Source of the DNA: Lactifluus volemus
Taxonomy: Eukaryota > Basidiomycota > Agaricomycetes > Russulales > Russulaceae
Assembly (NCBI GenBank): GCA_022376515.1
Contig: WTXI01000067.1
Coordinates: forward strand, 114,513 to 178,512
Direction of reading: 5' to 3'
DNA: 64,000 nt
Below, piece after piece: positions 21,501 to 32,939 of this stretch. Position 1 is the first letter of the stretch. Each line of letters begins with the position of its first letter. The notes beneath the pieces were generated by a model, which saw only the letters and a list, made by a program, of their open reading frames with translations, was not told where the DNA came from and did no database searches. The position numbers and the translations under genes were made by a program.

Positions 21501-21638
21501 ACCTTGCAAGGTGAAACAACTGGATTGGACATCCCGCGCTGTATGCTTGCGACGACTTGGATCAATCACCCGAAGGAGGTTTCTACTGTACAGTGACAGG
21601 AAATGTAGTTACCTTGCTTGTTACCTTGCTTGCAAGGT
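21501..21638. repeat. ACCTTGC..GCAAGGT palindromic motif cluster
   Basis: A perfect 12-base palindrome ACCTTGCAAGGT lies at 21501-21512. ACCTTGCTTG at 21611 is followed by the 16-base ACCTTGCTTGCAAGGT at 21623-21638. The same 16-mer recurs at 62692-62707 and, in the other orientation, at 52552-52567. Confidence 0.6.
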
Positions 21639-24600
21639 CTATTGGCGGTCTATAATCGCCGTGCCTTGCAGGAACCATCAAAAAGTTATGTAAGACAATT
21701 TTCCTTGTTCGGATTTTCCGACCTGCCTGTTCTAGGCGTTCCGACAGAACACTCCTCCTTTTGCAATGATCTTTAGATTCGTGTGATCTCGGCCGTTCGA
21801 TGTTGTGCTACCTTTAGCCCTCCGCTTTCTGCAGGTTTCTCCGTGGGTGAAACAGACCCGCTCTCTCTTCTTCATTGTTTGCACGGAGTTGTACCACGTT
21901 GCTAGTCGGTGCAATACGAGCCATCCAGCCGTTCAAGTTCACGCAAGGGCCACAAGGTCCGGCGTGGCCCCTGGGCCACGCCGCACTCTCCCAGCCTCTC
22001 AATCAGGCAACCTGGATATGATTGTCCCACTGGCAACCGCAGCCTTTTGTGATCGATCATGTTGGAGGTGAAGACGCTATGGACCCATTTTGGGCCATGG
22101 TCTCTGGGGCGTTTTCGCTGGACTATTCCCAGACATCGAGTCACTCAGCGGTTCTGTAAATCTGCAACAATTGGAGTAGTTTGGACAGCTGCCTTTCTAT
22201 GCACTCCCGAATGCCCCGTGGCAATGGTGAGTTAAAGTTAACATGGTAGTAATGTGGGGGATGAAACCTCACAATTTTCTCGCCTTCATTGAGGTCCCAG
22301 TTACTGGACCAACATCTTCCACACTGAATCACTCCTAGTGGATATTGTACCAAATCCATGTCAAAAACCATTCGAGTTTGTATGTTAATGTACAAATAAT
22401 AAAAGTCCTGTCTTCATACCGGTCAATACATCACACTACTTGCAACCTGCATAGTCCGCAAGCAAGGTGGCCGACGACAACGTCGGCATTTCCCTAGTTT
22501 GAAACTGGTTGCATGGTATCATAGGCGACATGCACCGTACAGTACGTTTCCGTACTGGATAGCCACCAATGCGGGTAAGTAACCGGTGAGGGTATTCAAA
22601 CAAGCAAAAGAATAGGAATGACGCAGGCTGGTTGGATAGAGACGGAAAAGTTGTCAAGATAAATAAGATAGGCGCCCCAACGCCGAATTCCTGGCCGAAA
22701 CAATGTGCATCACTGGCGCTGAACTTGGGCTCGCTTTCACTGGGACTCTCGACCGTACTACCTACGTAATTGTAGTACTGTACAGCATGCGACTGGAGGG
22801 AGGACCCAGAAACTGGAACCCACAGTATGTTGGTCGACATCAGCGAGGAGCAACGGCCGAATCCGGAGGGAGAGACTCACGCGAGAGACATGCGTGCGTA
22901 CTGTACTGTACTGAGCCGTCAGCTTGCCCTGGTTGGTCACCCCGAACCCTTCGGTAATTGGAGGCGCTATAGTGAAACGACAAACGACGCAGTCGTTACC
23001 TGTATGCCGGCAACTGAGTCAGGCGACTCACGGAAGAGCAACCACCGGATGCGGGTACGGCAATCTCCTGGAGCGAGACAGGCAAGCGCAAGAAGCGGGC
23101 ATAGAAACGGAGATCGAACTCCCCGTGCTCTCAGACTCAGAGTCCCTTTGATGACCTCAGCGTTTGCATGTGAGAGAGGAAGGTAGCGCCGCAGTTCGCT
23201 ATACGCGCGCTACACAAAGAGGGTAAACCGGCGGTAGTAAACCGGCAAACACATAATTTTTGTTTGTCAGCACATTACTGGTTGGGGCTGATCGCTTTGC
23301 CCTTTTGACCAAAAAGTTTCAGTTCTCGGTTGGAAAAATACATCTTACTGTAATTCGTGGTAGCGAGCGTCTCTTTGATTTTTATTTGAGTTCATTTCGG
23401 GAACCAATCTAGTTGTCGAAGTGTCAAAACATGTCAGAGAATCAAGTTTGTCAACTGTCAACCAGCGAGGGAAGGAAGAACACGCCGTTCACTTGAGCCA
23501 AGCATGATTGGTAAGAGGGCGAAAATGGAATTTGCAAAAAGGGCAGAAAGCGCTTTTGGCCTTGTCTATCTCGCTATTGACAAAGCAAAATCTTGTGCCT
23601 TTGCATGAAAGCAACCATGGCATGAACCTTCGTTGCGTTCGATCAATCGCATTCATGTGTCTAGATCGACCAAGGGCGGCGACGCTCCACGCACGATTTG
23701 TCCTTAAATGGACGAAATACGGGCTGGGCCGACAGCCGGGTCCGACGGATGCAGATTGCACCATCGTGCATCATCGGGTGGATCTCTGTGCGGCGACAAG
23801 GATCATCGTCGGAAGCATTTGCAATCAATTCAAAAGGACAAGTTCCACGGTGACATGTGATGTGAAGATCCAATTGGAAGCCTAAAGTCGGATCGGAACC
23901 GTGAATGGAGTCTCTGCGTTGCAAATGGTGGAAGAGGGAAGAGGAATTCAGGTGGTACGATCACTCCTTATAACCAGCAGACATCATGTCATCGTTGTAC
24001 AGCAGGAGCGGAAGATGTGTTGAGAGTTTATCCGGGTAGTCATATTTGTTGTGTTATGTGTGAAGCGTCCTTGTCAGCATATCCTTAGCTCCCAAGGGCG
24101 GAAGCAAGAGCGGATCAAAAGTCTCCAAGAGATGCTCGCAGCTCAACTTTTTCGAGCTTCCAAGATGGGTTGTCTTGTAGGGACCACTTGAAGGTTCGGT
24201 CTCTTTCTTCCATGTCACGAAACGTCTGACCTAAGAGACGGTACTAGTGGCGCGATGAGGCGATGCCAAACCATCAGTCATTTCACAAATTCAAAAATTC
24301 AGAAATGGAAGAAACATTCCACAGTTGGCACAGCCTCATGCCGACGGGTGGACTAAGTCAGCAAGAATCGGAGTTCTGAATCGAACACAATTACGTATTA
24401 GACGACGCAGATCCAGATCCAAATCGCAAACAAAACTTGCGATCGCCGGGGCCAAGATGTTGTTTTAGCCTTGAATCCCAGCATATGACCAACTGCCAAG
24501 CTTACTCACGCAACCACGGGGGGGGTGTAATGTCTACTTTTTGGGTGGGTCCTCTCGTCCATTTACAGTATTCTCAACCCACGGCCATTGTGTGCCTGGT

Positions 24601-25924
24601 TCGACCTAGAACAGCCTTGCCTGCGCGTCCCGAATTACGATGAAGCGAGGTCGTGTGTCATCGGCAAATCCCCAAAGCCATTGTTGTTCGCTGTTCGTGC
24701 GCAACTCGCCACGCCGCCAAAGATAAAACATTTATTGATGGCGATGCCATGTCAGTCAGGGTTGAGGCCTTGAGGTCGGGCAAGTCAGTTTATCTATGAT
24801 CGTATTGTTTCCGACTCGGAGCATCATTCACTACGTCACTCTTGGAGCTCTGATGTATCATCGATCAGGGAGGAAAATCCACACTTTTCCGATAATTCGG
24901 GAAGACCCACACGTCGTCCTACAAACCCGAATTACGCCTCTCGGGCCCGAAGCATGCACCCACGCACTCAATGTCCGCAGCAAAAAAAAAAAAAGGATAG
25001 AAAGACGCCTCTGGAGTCTGGAGTTCAGCACCGCATTGTTCAGTTGAGGAATTACGGCAATCAGCTGATTTCGTGGCTGACAGGGACGGATGGTGATTAC
25101 GGTCAAATGTCGAGGCCCTGAGCCACTGCTGCCCCTCGGCGCTTTTCTCAGTTAAATGAGCGGTCATCCCAGACCTGATACCGATTTTTTTCTTGGTCTG
25201 GTTGTGGTGTTGATTTCCCATTTCTTTTATATCTCCGTGTTGGACTCTGTATTCCTAAATTCTCGCGTTCATTCACGTTCGGGCCAGGGTCGTGCAAGAG
25301 ACATGTGGCAGTGTCGTCCCTGCTGTCGTGACTGCGGCGAGAGCGAGACGAAGGATGTAACGACACAGACACAGACGGAGTAAATAAAAAATGATGTGAC
25401 TTGAAACGCCAACATCAATACCGCCGGCCATCAACGAGTTGGAGGGAAGTGCATAGAAAAGGAGAGTAGACATTGACACACATGTGATGATCCCATTGTT
25501 CGTTGCATGATGATAGGCACACATAACGCCTTTGATCTGGGATGTACAGTTATGGATCTGAACTTAAATGCGTGCGGACTCAAAATCCGGAAACCGAAGT
25601 AACCGAGCAGTACGATGCGCATTTGTATTTAGGGCCAAAAAAAGGTCTACAGAACCATTTCTGTTCGGATGCCCTATTTGACCAAAAAAAATGAAAGCTT
25701 CGGTATTAAGATACGTCGAAGCACAAGGGAGGAGCGACGTGGAATGTAGAGTCGGACTGCGCGGGCGCGAGTTGAAGCGAACGAACTGACTGGAGGGTTC
25801 CTGACTGATGACTCAGACTGGACCGTTCGTCGATGAGCCGGATCTAGAATGTCCCGATCGGCCCCTGGTTGAGTCGAGTCGGCATTTCGCACTCACTCAC
25901 TCACTCGAGCACGTCGTTTTCTGC

Positions 25925-25932
25925 ATATATTA
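25925..25932 (+). promoter_or_regulatory. TATA-like box with CT-rich leader of the 26.0 kb gene
   Basis: ATATATTA lies 80 bases before the ATG at 26005 and is followed by a long C/T-rich tract, a common fungal core promoter layout. Confidence 0.5.
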
Positions 25933-26004
25933 AGCCCCAGGCGTCTCTCTTGCCCTTCCTTCCTTCCCCTTCCTCTCCCATCACCACTTCCCTTTTCTCT
26001 TTCT

Positions 26005-26901
26005 ATGCTAGACTTTGTTCCCCTCGTCCCCGCTTATCCTCCCCACTATCAAGACATCGACTCGCCGTTCCGCCCCCAGCCTATGCAAGCCGGTCCTCTC
26101 CCATACAATCCATACTCTCTCCATACAGCTCCGCTAGGCAAAGTTGCTCTCGATTCGACCCTCACCCCTTCGCCCGCATTCGCTTTAAATTTCAATCCTG
26201 GCCCGCAGTCTTTCACTTTTGATCCATTCGCAGACGAAGATTCTTCCACAAGTTCAGTTGCCAGTGAGCGTGAACGTGAGTTAGAAGTTCAGCGCCTTCA
26301 CCGAATCGAGTTTCTCCGCCGTCGCGAATGGATGCGTCGCGTTGTCGCTTGGGTAGATGGTATATCTCATGGCACGGTGAGTATTTCCCGTTTCTCCTGT
26401 CCCGTTGAGATTGCCGCCTGCATGACTCCGGACGTCAATGACAAATCAACGAACAAAAGACAAATCCCGCTGACATCTATTGTGTACCGTTCACAGACTC
26501 CCACGTTATCACCGTCACCTACATCATCCAAGTTTGACCTTACTTCTGGATCTCTCAATTATACCCCACCGCGCGACCCAACAGATGCACCCACGCTTTA
26601 CTACAGTTCTAGTCCGTCCGTTCCTGCCCGTTCCGATGAGGACGAAGAGCCCTACGTTATCTACAGCACTCCCCTCCCAGGTGCTCTTCAATCGACTTCA
26701 GTCCCCCCATCTCCGTCTCCGTCCCCATCCCCATCTCCATCACCCCCAGTGCTTATAACTCAGTCGTCTGCTTCTGTTTATACCCCTCTGGTTTCACAGC
26801 CGCATATACCACCACCTCCACAAGCACCATCATCACGCCGCTTCCATGGCCGCATGCGTTCACTCAGTTCAATTCGTGAGGAAGACGAATGTGGAGCATA
26901 G
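26005..26901 (+). CDS. Hypothetical Pro/Ser-rich protein with a short charged helix
   Basis: The frame of 298 codons contains a likely 120-base intron (26377-26496, GTGAGT..TCACAG, phase 0). Because its length is a multiple of three and it has no stop, both spliced (258 aa) and retained forms are open. The spliced protein has a Pro-rich N-terminus (YNPYSLH, FNPGPQSFTFDPFADED), a charged helical stretch RERELEVQRLHRIEFLRRRE near residues 90-110, and a low-complexity tail with a run of SPSPSP. No signal peptide, membrane segment or known domain is visible. The strong TATA and CT-rich leader argue that it is a real gene. Function unknown. Confidence 0.55.
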   Translation: MLDFVPLVPAYPPHYQDIDSPFRPQPMQAGPLPYNPYSLHTAPLGKVALDSTLTPSPAFALNFNPGPQSFTFDPFADEDSSTSSVASERERELEVQRLHRIEFLRRREWMRRVVAWVDGISHGTVSISRFSCPVEIAACMTPDVNDKSTNKRQIPLTSIVYRSQTPTLSPSPTSSKFDLTSGSLNYTPPRDPTDAPTLYYSSSPSVPARSDEDEEPYVIYSTPLPGALQSTSVPPSPSPSPSPSPSPPVLITQSSASVYTPLVSQPHIPPPPQAPSSRRFHGRMRSLSSIREEDECGA

Positions 26902-28230
26902 ATTCGCCCCAGGCCCTCATTTTCATTATTCCCTTAACGGGGGAGGGGAGGGGATGAGGCGGGCGGCAAAGATATCCCCTATGGCTGCGCGAAGCCGCCC
27001 GCAAAAATTCAATTTCTGCATTGCATTTGTTCTTGCTCGTCGTTGCTGCACGCAGTTTCGACTACTAGCAGTTACGGTTTGATGTTATTTTTTTCTTTGG
27101 CATGGTTGACTGGCGTAGATGCGTGGCCACCAGCCATCCAACTTATCCCACCTGTTATCGACGTGTCCACATCACCCGCACAGCCCATCATCATCCATTC
27201 ATCCGATTTCAACTATGTCCATTCAACCAATCACCCAATACATCATCACACAATTTGCCTCGCTTCTCTTCTGTTTTCGCCCTTGTTTCCCCGTGTTTGT
27301 CCCTTTTTTCTTCCTCTTTTCGTGCAGCGCCTATCTATTTTTTTACGGGGGTAGTGTACGATTCTCGGTAATCCTTGTATCATTATCCAATGTCGTGTGA
27401 CAAAGCATAATGTTTTCTTATTCTCATGCGTGTACTTCCCCTACTCTCTTTGGCTCATAGTTGTTGCAAGAGTGGGTAGAGAAAAATATCATGAAGAGAC
27501 ACGTTCACGTTCGGTGCTAACAACGAACCTCGCAACCGACTTGACAGCTATGGACACTGGACGCGACTGCACACGTTGACCTCCCATATCGGTTTGATCC
27601 GATGCTTTCACGCAGTCGAAGTAGATTTCAATTTACGTCGTAGTAACTATCGCTAATCATTGGCGTTTCCCCTTGCACATGGGAGACGTCCGATTGTTGC
27701 ACTCGAGCTCGACACACCTAGGGTATCTAGCAGTACGCAACAGCCAGCAAAACCAACCAATTCCGGTTTGTTCTCGCCAATGTGATGTAACTTACGACAT
27801 TTTGGGGTGAATGATTTGGCGTGTGTAGATCATGATGAGTGGGCGGACACATGATGCCATGGGGAGGTACGACGCTAAAATTTGACTGGGGTACCATGTG
27901 CTGCTTACGTCAAAATAGATCAGATAAAGCAAAGTTTGATCCGGGCGCTCTTGCTCGCTCATTAAGTGGGATTGTCTTTCCACGCGTTGCGACGCATCGA
28001 AAGAGAGAGAAAAATAAATAAAATAAAGGCCGCCGGGAAGCAAGCGAACGACAGCTAGGGGGGGTCCGTGCGTGGGGTTCAAATTTGTTCAACGAAGGAA
28101 ATACGGACAAGATACGGAAATAAAAACTGAATAGGTTTAAGCTTTTTTTTTTGGGTTAAATTATTATGCATCTTGGTTGCCCTGATGACTGCTGCTGCGC
28201 GTTTTTCCGTTTACAGTACTGTTTACAGCC
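26902..28230. other. Intergenic region
   Basis: Plus-strand frames at 27040-27400 are T/C-rich and look like untranslated or non-coding sequence. Nothing is recognisable. Confidence 0.35.
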
Positions 28231-29698
28231 AGCGCTCTGTCGCGGTTTCTACGTACCACGGGCAATATATATGACCCATTCGGCGCTCCAGCGCAGCAAT
28301 GGTAAAAAAGGGGGGCTGGGTTTGGATTTTCGCTTGCGGAACCGGAGAAGAATAAGTTGTTTCGAACTGGCTTGGCATGCGCAGCTCCATCACAGAGGTT
28401 TTGTGTTTTGTGTTTTTTTTTTGTGATTCAACTATAATAACAGAAACCCACGGTTGTCGCGGATTGACGGGGCACTGTACTTATGTGTATGATAGAACTG
28501 TAAAATAGAAACCCGAGTAGGAAGTGATATATTGACTTAACTTTAAAAAAGCCAAGGAACTCACACGCCGCACGCTTGTCCTTTGTCCCGTGGGCGCGCG
28601 CGCAAAAATGTGTGGAGGCCGCGGTGGACATGGACAGCTCGGTCTCCCATCCTTCACCCCCCAAAACAATTAGTACCTAGCCTAGCCAAAAAAAATGAGA
28701 AAGAAACCATCAAGTTTGGATGTATCTTTTGTCTTTGAGTGGCAAGTTCCAGCGAGAACATAGAAAAGAAAGAAAAAAGCGATGCGACTGTCCAAAAGAG
28801 GGCTCGCTCGCTTCTGCATTTGGGTGCAATTCCCTGTAGAGGGGGGTGTGGGACGAGCCATGATCTTTACCTTGGCTTGCCCAAAAGGTCGTGTGGGCTG
28901 TGGTCAGCTGGTGTGAAGGTTGTTGTAGCAGCACAGTTAGCGCGGCGCCAATAACCGACCGTTTTCTGTTTTTGTCGGGGTTGAGCAGAACCGTGTGAAC
29001 GCATGTGCAATGACACGTGATCTGGCACGACGGGCGATCACACAACAAAGTCGTGCTATTGCATGCGCGTTGCAAACTCCAGCGGACACGAATGGCAGAT
29101 AGGGGAGAGGAGGGGAGATGAAGTGTGGCAATCCCCTGTGGCGGAGGGCCTACAAGGTGTGGCTGAGCATATTGCCCGCTCAGTTTCCACGCGTTCGAAT
29201 GGAGAACAGAAGTGCTGTATGCCAGTTCGTTTTTGATTGATCGGAATGGAATGAGAACGTAGAGCGCTCCGGGCTGGGAAACGAAGAATCGCATATTAGA
29301 TATACCGCGGATAATGTATCGCACGCAGTACTATTTGACCAGGTAAATGATGGCGATCACCACATGCTTGCAGGATGCCGAATGGCGAGAAGGTGTTTGG
29401 AAGCGCCACTCTACGATGAAAAGCCTGACTGTGGAGAGAATTGTAAGTTCAAGATCTCGAGGCCCCTGCAACTCGCAGCTCGAAGAGAGAGGAACACGGC
29501 ACCCTCCTCAAAGTGTCAACGTGTCAACGCGTGATTATTACGTTTATTGGGCGTTTGAACAAGGCGCGAGAGCGACCGGTGAGCATTTTTGCTCTCAGAG
29601 TTGATCTTCATGATAGCCGCCACACGGGCAAGGGACACAAATGGAGAATAGAGTGTTTGGAGAAAGTGCCGCGCTGTGTTGGGTGTTAGCTGTGCTCA
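28231..29698 (+). repeat. Dispersed 1.4 kb repeat, copy 1
   Basis: This matches 36484-37866 in direct orientation with many substitutions and indels. Both copies start at AGCGCTCTGTCGC, include CCACGGGCAATATATATGAC soon after, and end at GGGTGTTAGCTGTGCTCA. There are no clear terminal inverted repeats, no TG..CA ends and no coding region. It is probably a non-autonomous or decayed transposable element. Confidence 0.75.
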
Positions 29699-30479
29699 TT
29701 ATCGACCCCATCACCTGGGCGACCCGCCAAGCCACTTTTCCGGTATCTGGTGACCAACGTTTGGGTTAGGTGCCCTCACCACGCCAGGGGGGTGGTGTGG
29801 AGATAGAACGCCTCGACAGTGATATCCACATTACTCATTCCATTCTGCGATTGTACCATCTGGAACAAGAGCAGTGAGTCGTAAATGCCAGGAGTTGTAG
29901 ATCTGGAATCTGCAAAACTTGTCGAATCAGAATCAGATTCATTAGGGGAGTACACAGTAGACGGAATTGAGACCAGAATCCAAACCAGATTTCGGGAATG
30001 AGGGCTGTGTGACTCTACACGGGCCGAGCCCGAGGCGTAAAGATAGGAACTTGAACGTGGCATGCAACGTGGTTGCAAGTTTCAAGGTGCTCGGACTTCA
30101 TTCAGCCCTCCAGCTTTCTCAGAGACTCAGATTTTTGGTCTATGAGTCATGGCTGATATCGACTGTCAGTTGTCAGTTGGATGGGTCATGATGCCGGGTC
30201 AGACCTACGGCCCAAGTTAGCATGATACTTGGACGCAGTGCGCCTGCCATTTGAACGTTACACGTTTAGGTAACTTACGTTATGTCATTACGGAAGTTCG
30301 GGAATTTTCGCACGAATTACTAATAAAGCAGTCCTTTCCCCTCCACACACCACGCCTGTTTACCTTTCGTTTCATGTCGCAAATCAACGATCCCGAACAG
30401 AATCCGCAGCCAAGTCCAGCGTTGGTTCACAACCTGAGTACGTTGGTTTTCGTTTGTTGTCCCAGGTAGTGGTAGTCTG
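29699..30479. other. Upstream region of the intact DUF6535 gene
   Basis: An ATG at 30374 begins 22 codons (MSQINDPEQNPQPSPALVHN) that could join in frame to the main ORF through a 28-base GTACGT..CCCAG interval (about 30439-30466). That is very short for an intron, so the extension is uncertain. The rest is non-coding. Confidence 0.4.
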
Positions 30480-32939
30480 ATGGGTATTCAAGGTCAGGCG
30501 AACGCGAACATCACACCTGGCGATGCTTCACTGGAGAATTCTGAGGATTCCGTCGATAATGCCACTCCCCTCTGGTCCCTCTACAAGGAAAGATCCCAAA
30601 TCCACGACGAGGCTAAGATTCAGATTTTAACCAAGAGTATGACGGATGTCCTGTTGTTTGTGCGTTCATATACTCCCACCTTGATAATATATCTGACTAT
30701 GATCCACAAGGCCGGCTTGTTTGCTGCTGCCCTATCCCCATTTATCGTCGATCGCTCTCAGGCCATACAAGTAACCCCTGTACAGCAGATGGTATTCTAT
30801 GAGCAGCAATCTGTCGACTTGCTCAAACAAATCTCCGCACAAATCTCCTCTCTTTCTCCACAGGCGTCTGTTCCATCCCCTTCCCCATTGCCTCCCCTCA
30901 CGGCCAATCCGTCACGGTCTGACATACTAGTAAATGCACTCTTGTTCATAAGTCTCGTTCTAAGCCTTTCTGCTGCACTCCTGGCAACCCTTGTCCAGCG
31001 ATGGGCCCGGGACCACATGCAAATTTTCCACCGCTATAAGCACCCTTTAAAAGTTTCACGGATTCGACAATATCTACATGAAGGCATCGAGCGTTGGCAC
31101 ATGGCAATGATAACGGAAGCAGTACCTACGCTCATCCACGTCTCTCTCTTCCTATTCTTGGTTGCCCTTGCCGTCTTCCTATCAAATGCGAATAGGACCG
31201 TTGCGATACCTACCATTTTCTTCATCACACTCTTTTTCGCATGGTACCTCATTGCCACGATTCTACCAGTCGCGAAACCACAATATCCTTTTCGCAGCCC
31301 AGTTTCTGTCCTTCTCTGGTTTGTGGTCCAATCGATTTCTCCAAAGCTGTACAAGAATCATGAAAATGGAGAACTGAAACCAGTGAGCCAAAACATGGTA
31401 GATGGGCTGATGGAACTGGCCTTGGAAGACAAACCTGTTCGAGCATATCGCGATCGGCGGGCAATTGCATGGCTGGCGCGAGACCTCACTGGACATGTCG
31501 AGATGGAATCCTTTGCCTCGATTATCCTCGGTTCTTTCAACTTGGAATGGGTTGTGCGCGTATGGGGAATCAACCTGTTGTGCACGCGCATTGGCCACTT
31601 GTTCCAAACATGCAGCAACCCTTTCCTCTTCGAGAACGAGTATAAGAGGCTTGAGCGCTCGCGTACCTCTATCCATACCGTAGCATTGCTCGTATTCCGC
31701 ATGAAAGCCGATTTGAACTGGTTTGGAGACATAGAAACGATCGGGAAAGTACTGAAGACCCAAGGTTACGGAGACCATCCCCAGCCGTCATTGGCAACGG
31801 GTTCGAACCAGTCATTAGCCGTGAATTGGACAGGCCTCTCGATAGTGATCATCCAAAGAAGGCTGGTCGTGGAACGGCTAAACGTGGCAGCGAAAGCGGT
31901 TTTGCTGTGCTTTGAGCATAGCTCCCAAAGTAACGCGATCTCGCGCGCTCGGAGGATCGACGAAACCCTCAAGGTGGTGTGGGATCGTGCAGAAGTCCTA
32001 GATAAAGATTCAAGACGCCTCTATAGGTCAGAAACAGAGCAGGACAAACGCCATCGAGAATGGATCGACCATGAAGTTGAACAGATGGCTCGCATCCAAA
32101 CGCCCATTTCCAAGCTCTTCACTAAGGTTGACAAAGCCTCCTACAAGTTACCCGAAGAACTTCCCTGGAATACTCTCAAAACAATAACCCGATCCGTTGA
32201 CACATGTGATTTTCTCCTCAACCCCATCGAGGCCCAATTGACGTACCTGCGAAGTCGATTTGATCGGTCTGACTTGTCCAGCCGGGGACCAGGTGCGGAA
32301 CAGGGCACAAGCTCCGCCGTGGAACAGAGCCGTCCAGTCACACGTCTGTATCGACCCATGGAACGACAACTGTTGCGACTCCTCGACTTAGCTGAAGGTG
32401 GCGCTGTTGGGTTTACGCTAGAGCTTTATCTCGTCTCGCTTAGGGAAATTTTCTCGACTTCTACTTCCTCATCAGACGACTCGCACGACACCTTCTTTAG
32501 CGCCTTCGAAGCCATCACATCCAACCACGACCTATCCGAATGCACCATCTGGACGCAGCAACTCATTCTCGAACTGATCGTCGATATAGCGGCCAATCGT
32601 GGTATTTTTTCTGATTTCAGTTATCCCAACTTTATCGAGGAGGAACTCGTGCGCATACTACGCCATGTAGTTGCGGAGGTGCATGATGTGTTCGATATCG
32701 GACCTGCAGTGGAAGATCTCGAAAAGGTCAAGTCGCGACACCGTCATGCGGGTTTCCGGGAGAATGTATTAAATGTTCTCAGGCATCACTTGCCGAGGTC
32801 ATTAGCACCCCCGATGGCGCCTGGTACTAATAATAGTATCTTGACAACGACCGCCGGGCCCTTCGTTGTTCTACCAGCTACAATGAATCGCATGATTCCT
32901 CGACCACCACAGATTCAACTCAGAGTATCTCGCAAGTAG
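30480..32939 (+). CDS. DUF6535-type membrane protein, intact
   Basis: A single 819-codon frame. The N-terminal 250 residues match the DUF6535 pattern: PLWSLYKERSQIHDEAKIQ, a first hydrophobic segment (LIIYLTMIHKAGLFAAAL), then LLVNALLFISLVLSLSAALL followed by ATLVQRWARDH, and two further membrane segments around VPTLIHVSLFLFLVALAVFL and IFFITLFFAWYLIATILPV. The remaining 550 residues form a helical, soluble C-terminal region of unknown role with FSAFEAITSNHDLSECTIW near residue 680. The family is expanded in Agaricomycetes and has no established function. This is the only intact member among five DUF6535 loci here; a 3'-end copy lies inverted at 36063-36483. The true start may be 30374 if a tiny intron is real. 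Confidence 0.85.
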   Translation: MGIQGQANANITPGDASLENSEDSVDNATPLWSLYKERSQIHDEAKIQILTKSMTDVLLFVRSYTPTLIIYLTMIHKAGLFAAALSPFIVDRSQAIQVTPVQQMVFYEQQSVDLLKQISAQISSLSPQASVPSPSPLPPLTANPSRSDILVNALLFISLVLSLSAALLATLVQRWARDHMQIFHRYKHPLKVSRIRQYLHEGIERWHMAMITEAVPTLIHVSLFLFLVALAVFLSNANRTVAIPTIFFITLFFAWYLIATILPVAKPQYPFRSPVSVLLWFVVQSISPKLYKNHENGELKPVSQNMVDGLMELALEDKPVRAYRDRRAIAWLARDLTGHVEMESFASIILGSFNLEWVVRVWGINLLCTRIGHLFQTCSNPFLFENEYKRLERSRTSIHTVALLVFRMKADLNWFGDIETIGKVLKTQGYGDHPQPSLATGSNQSLAVNWTGLSIVIIQRRLVVERLNVAAKAVLLCFEHSSQSNAISRARRIDETLKVVWDRAEVLDKDSRRLYRSETEQDKRHREWIDHEVEQMARIQTPISKLFTKVDKASYKLPEELPWNTLKTITRSVDTCDFLLNPIEAQLTYLRSRFDRSDLSSRGPGAEQGTSSAVEQSRPVTRLYRPMERQLLRLLDLAEGGAVGFTLELYLVSLREIFSTSTSSSDDSHDTFFSAFEAITSNHDLSECTIWTQQLILELIVDIAANRGIFSDFSYPNFIEEELVRILRHVVAEVHDVFDIGPAVEDLEKVKSRHRHAGFRENVLNVLRHHLPRSLAPPMAPGTNNSILTTTAGPFVVLPATMNRMIPRPPQIQLRVSRK

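Larger units (their letters stand above)
20936..26004. other. Five kb with almost no recognisable coding sequence
   Basis: Open frames are short and mutually overlapping. I see a diverged repeat at 21630-21770 matching 1525-1670, a palindromic motif cluster at 21501-21638, and poly-A tracts at 21424 and 24981. One minus-strand frame (23489-23764) has a Cys/His pattern CPFCKF.....NHAW that could be a zinc-finger scrap, too short to assign. A minus-strand frame at 22141-22395 has normal-looking composition but no known motif. Confidence 0.35.

Noticed and set aside
22141..22395. 84-codon minus-strand frame with plausible protein composition
   Set aside because: No known motif, no promoter, no neighbouring exon; too weak to call.
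23489..23764. Possible zinc finger CPFCKF.....NHAW on the minus strand
   Set aside because: Only one weak Cys/His cluster, no further domain, and no splice-linked exons.
28710..29324. 204-codon minus-strand frame in the dispersed repeat
   Set aside because: The second copy of the repeat does not preserve the frame, so it is unlikely to be coding.
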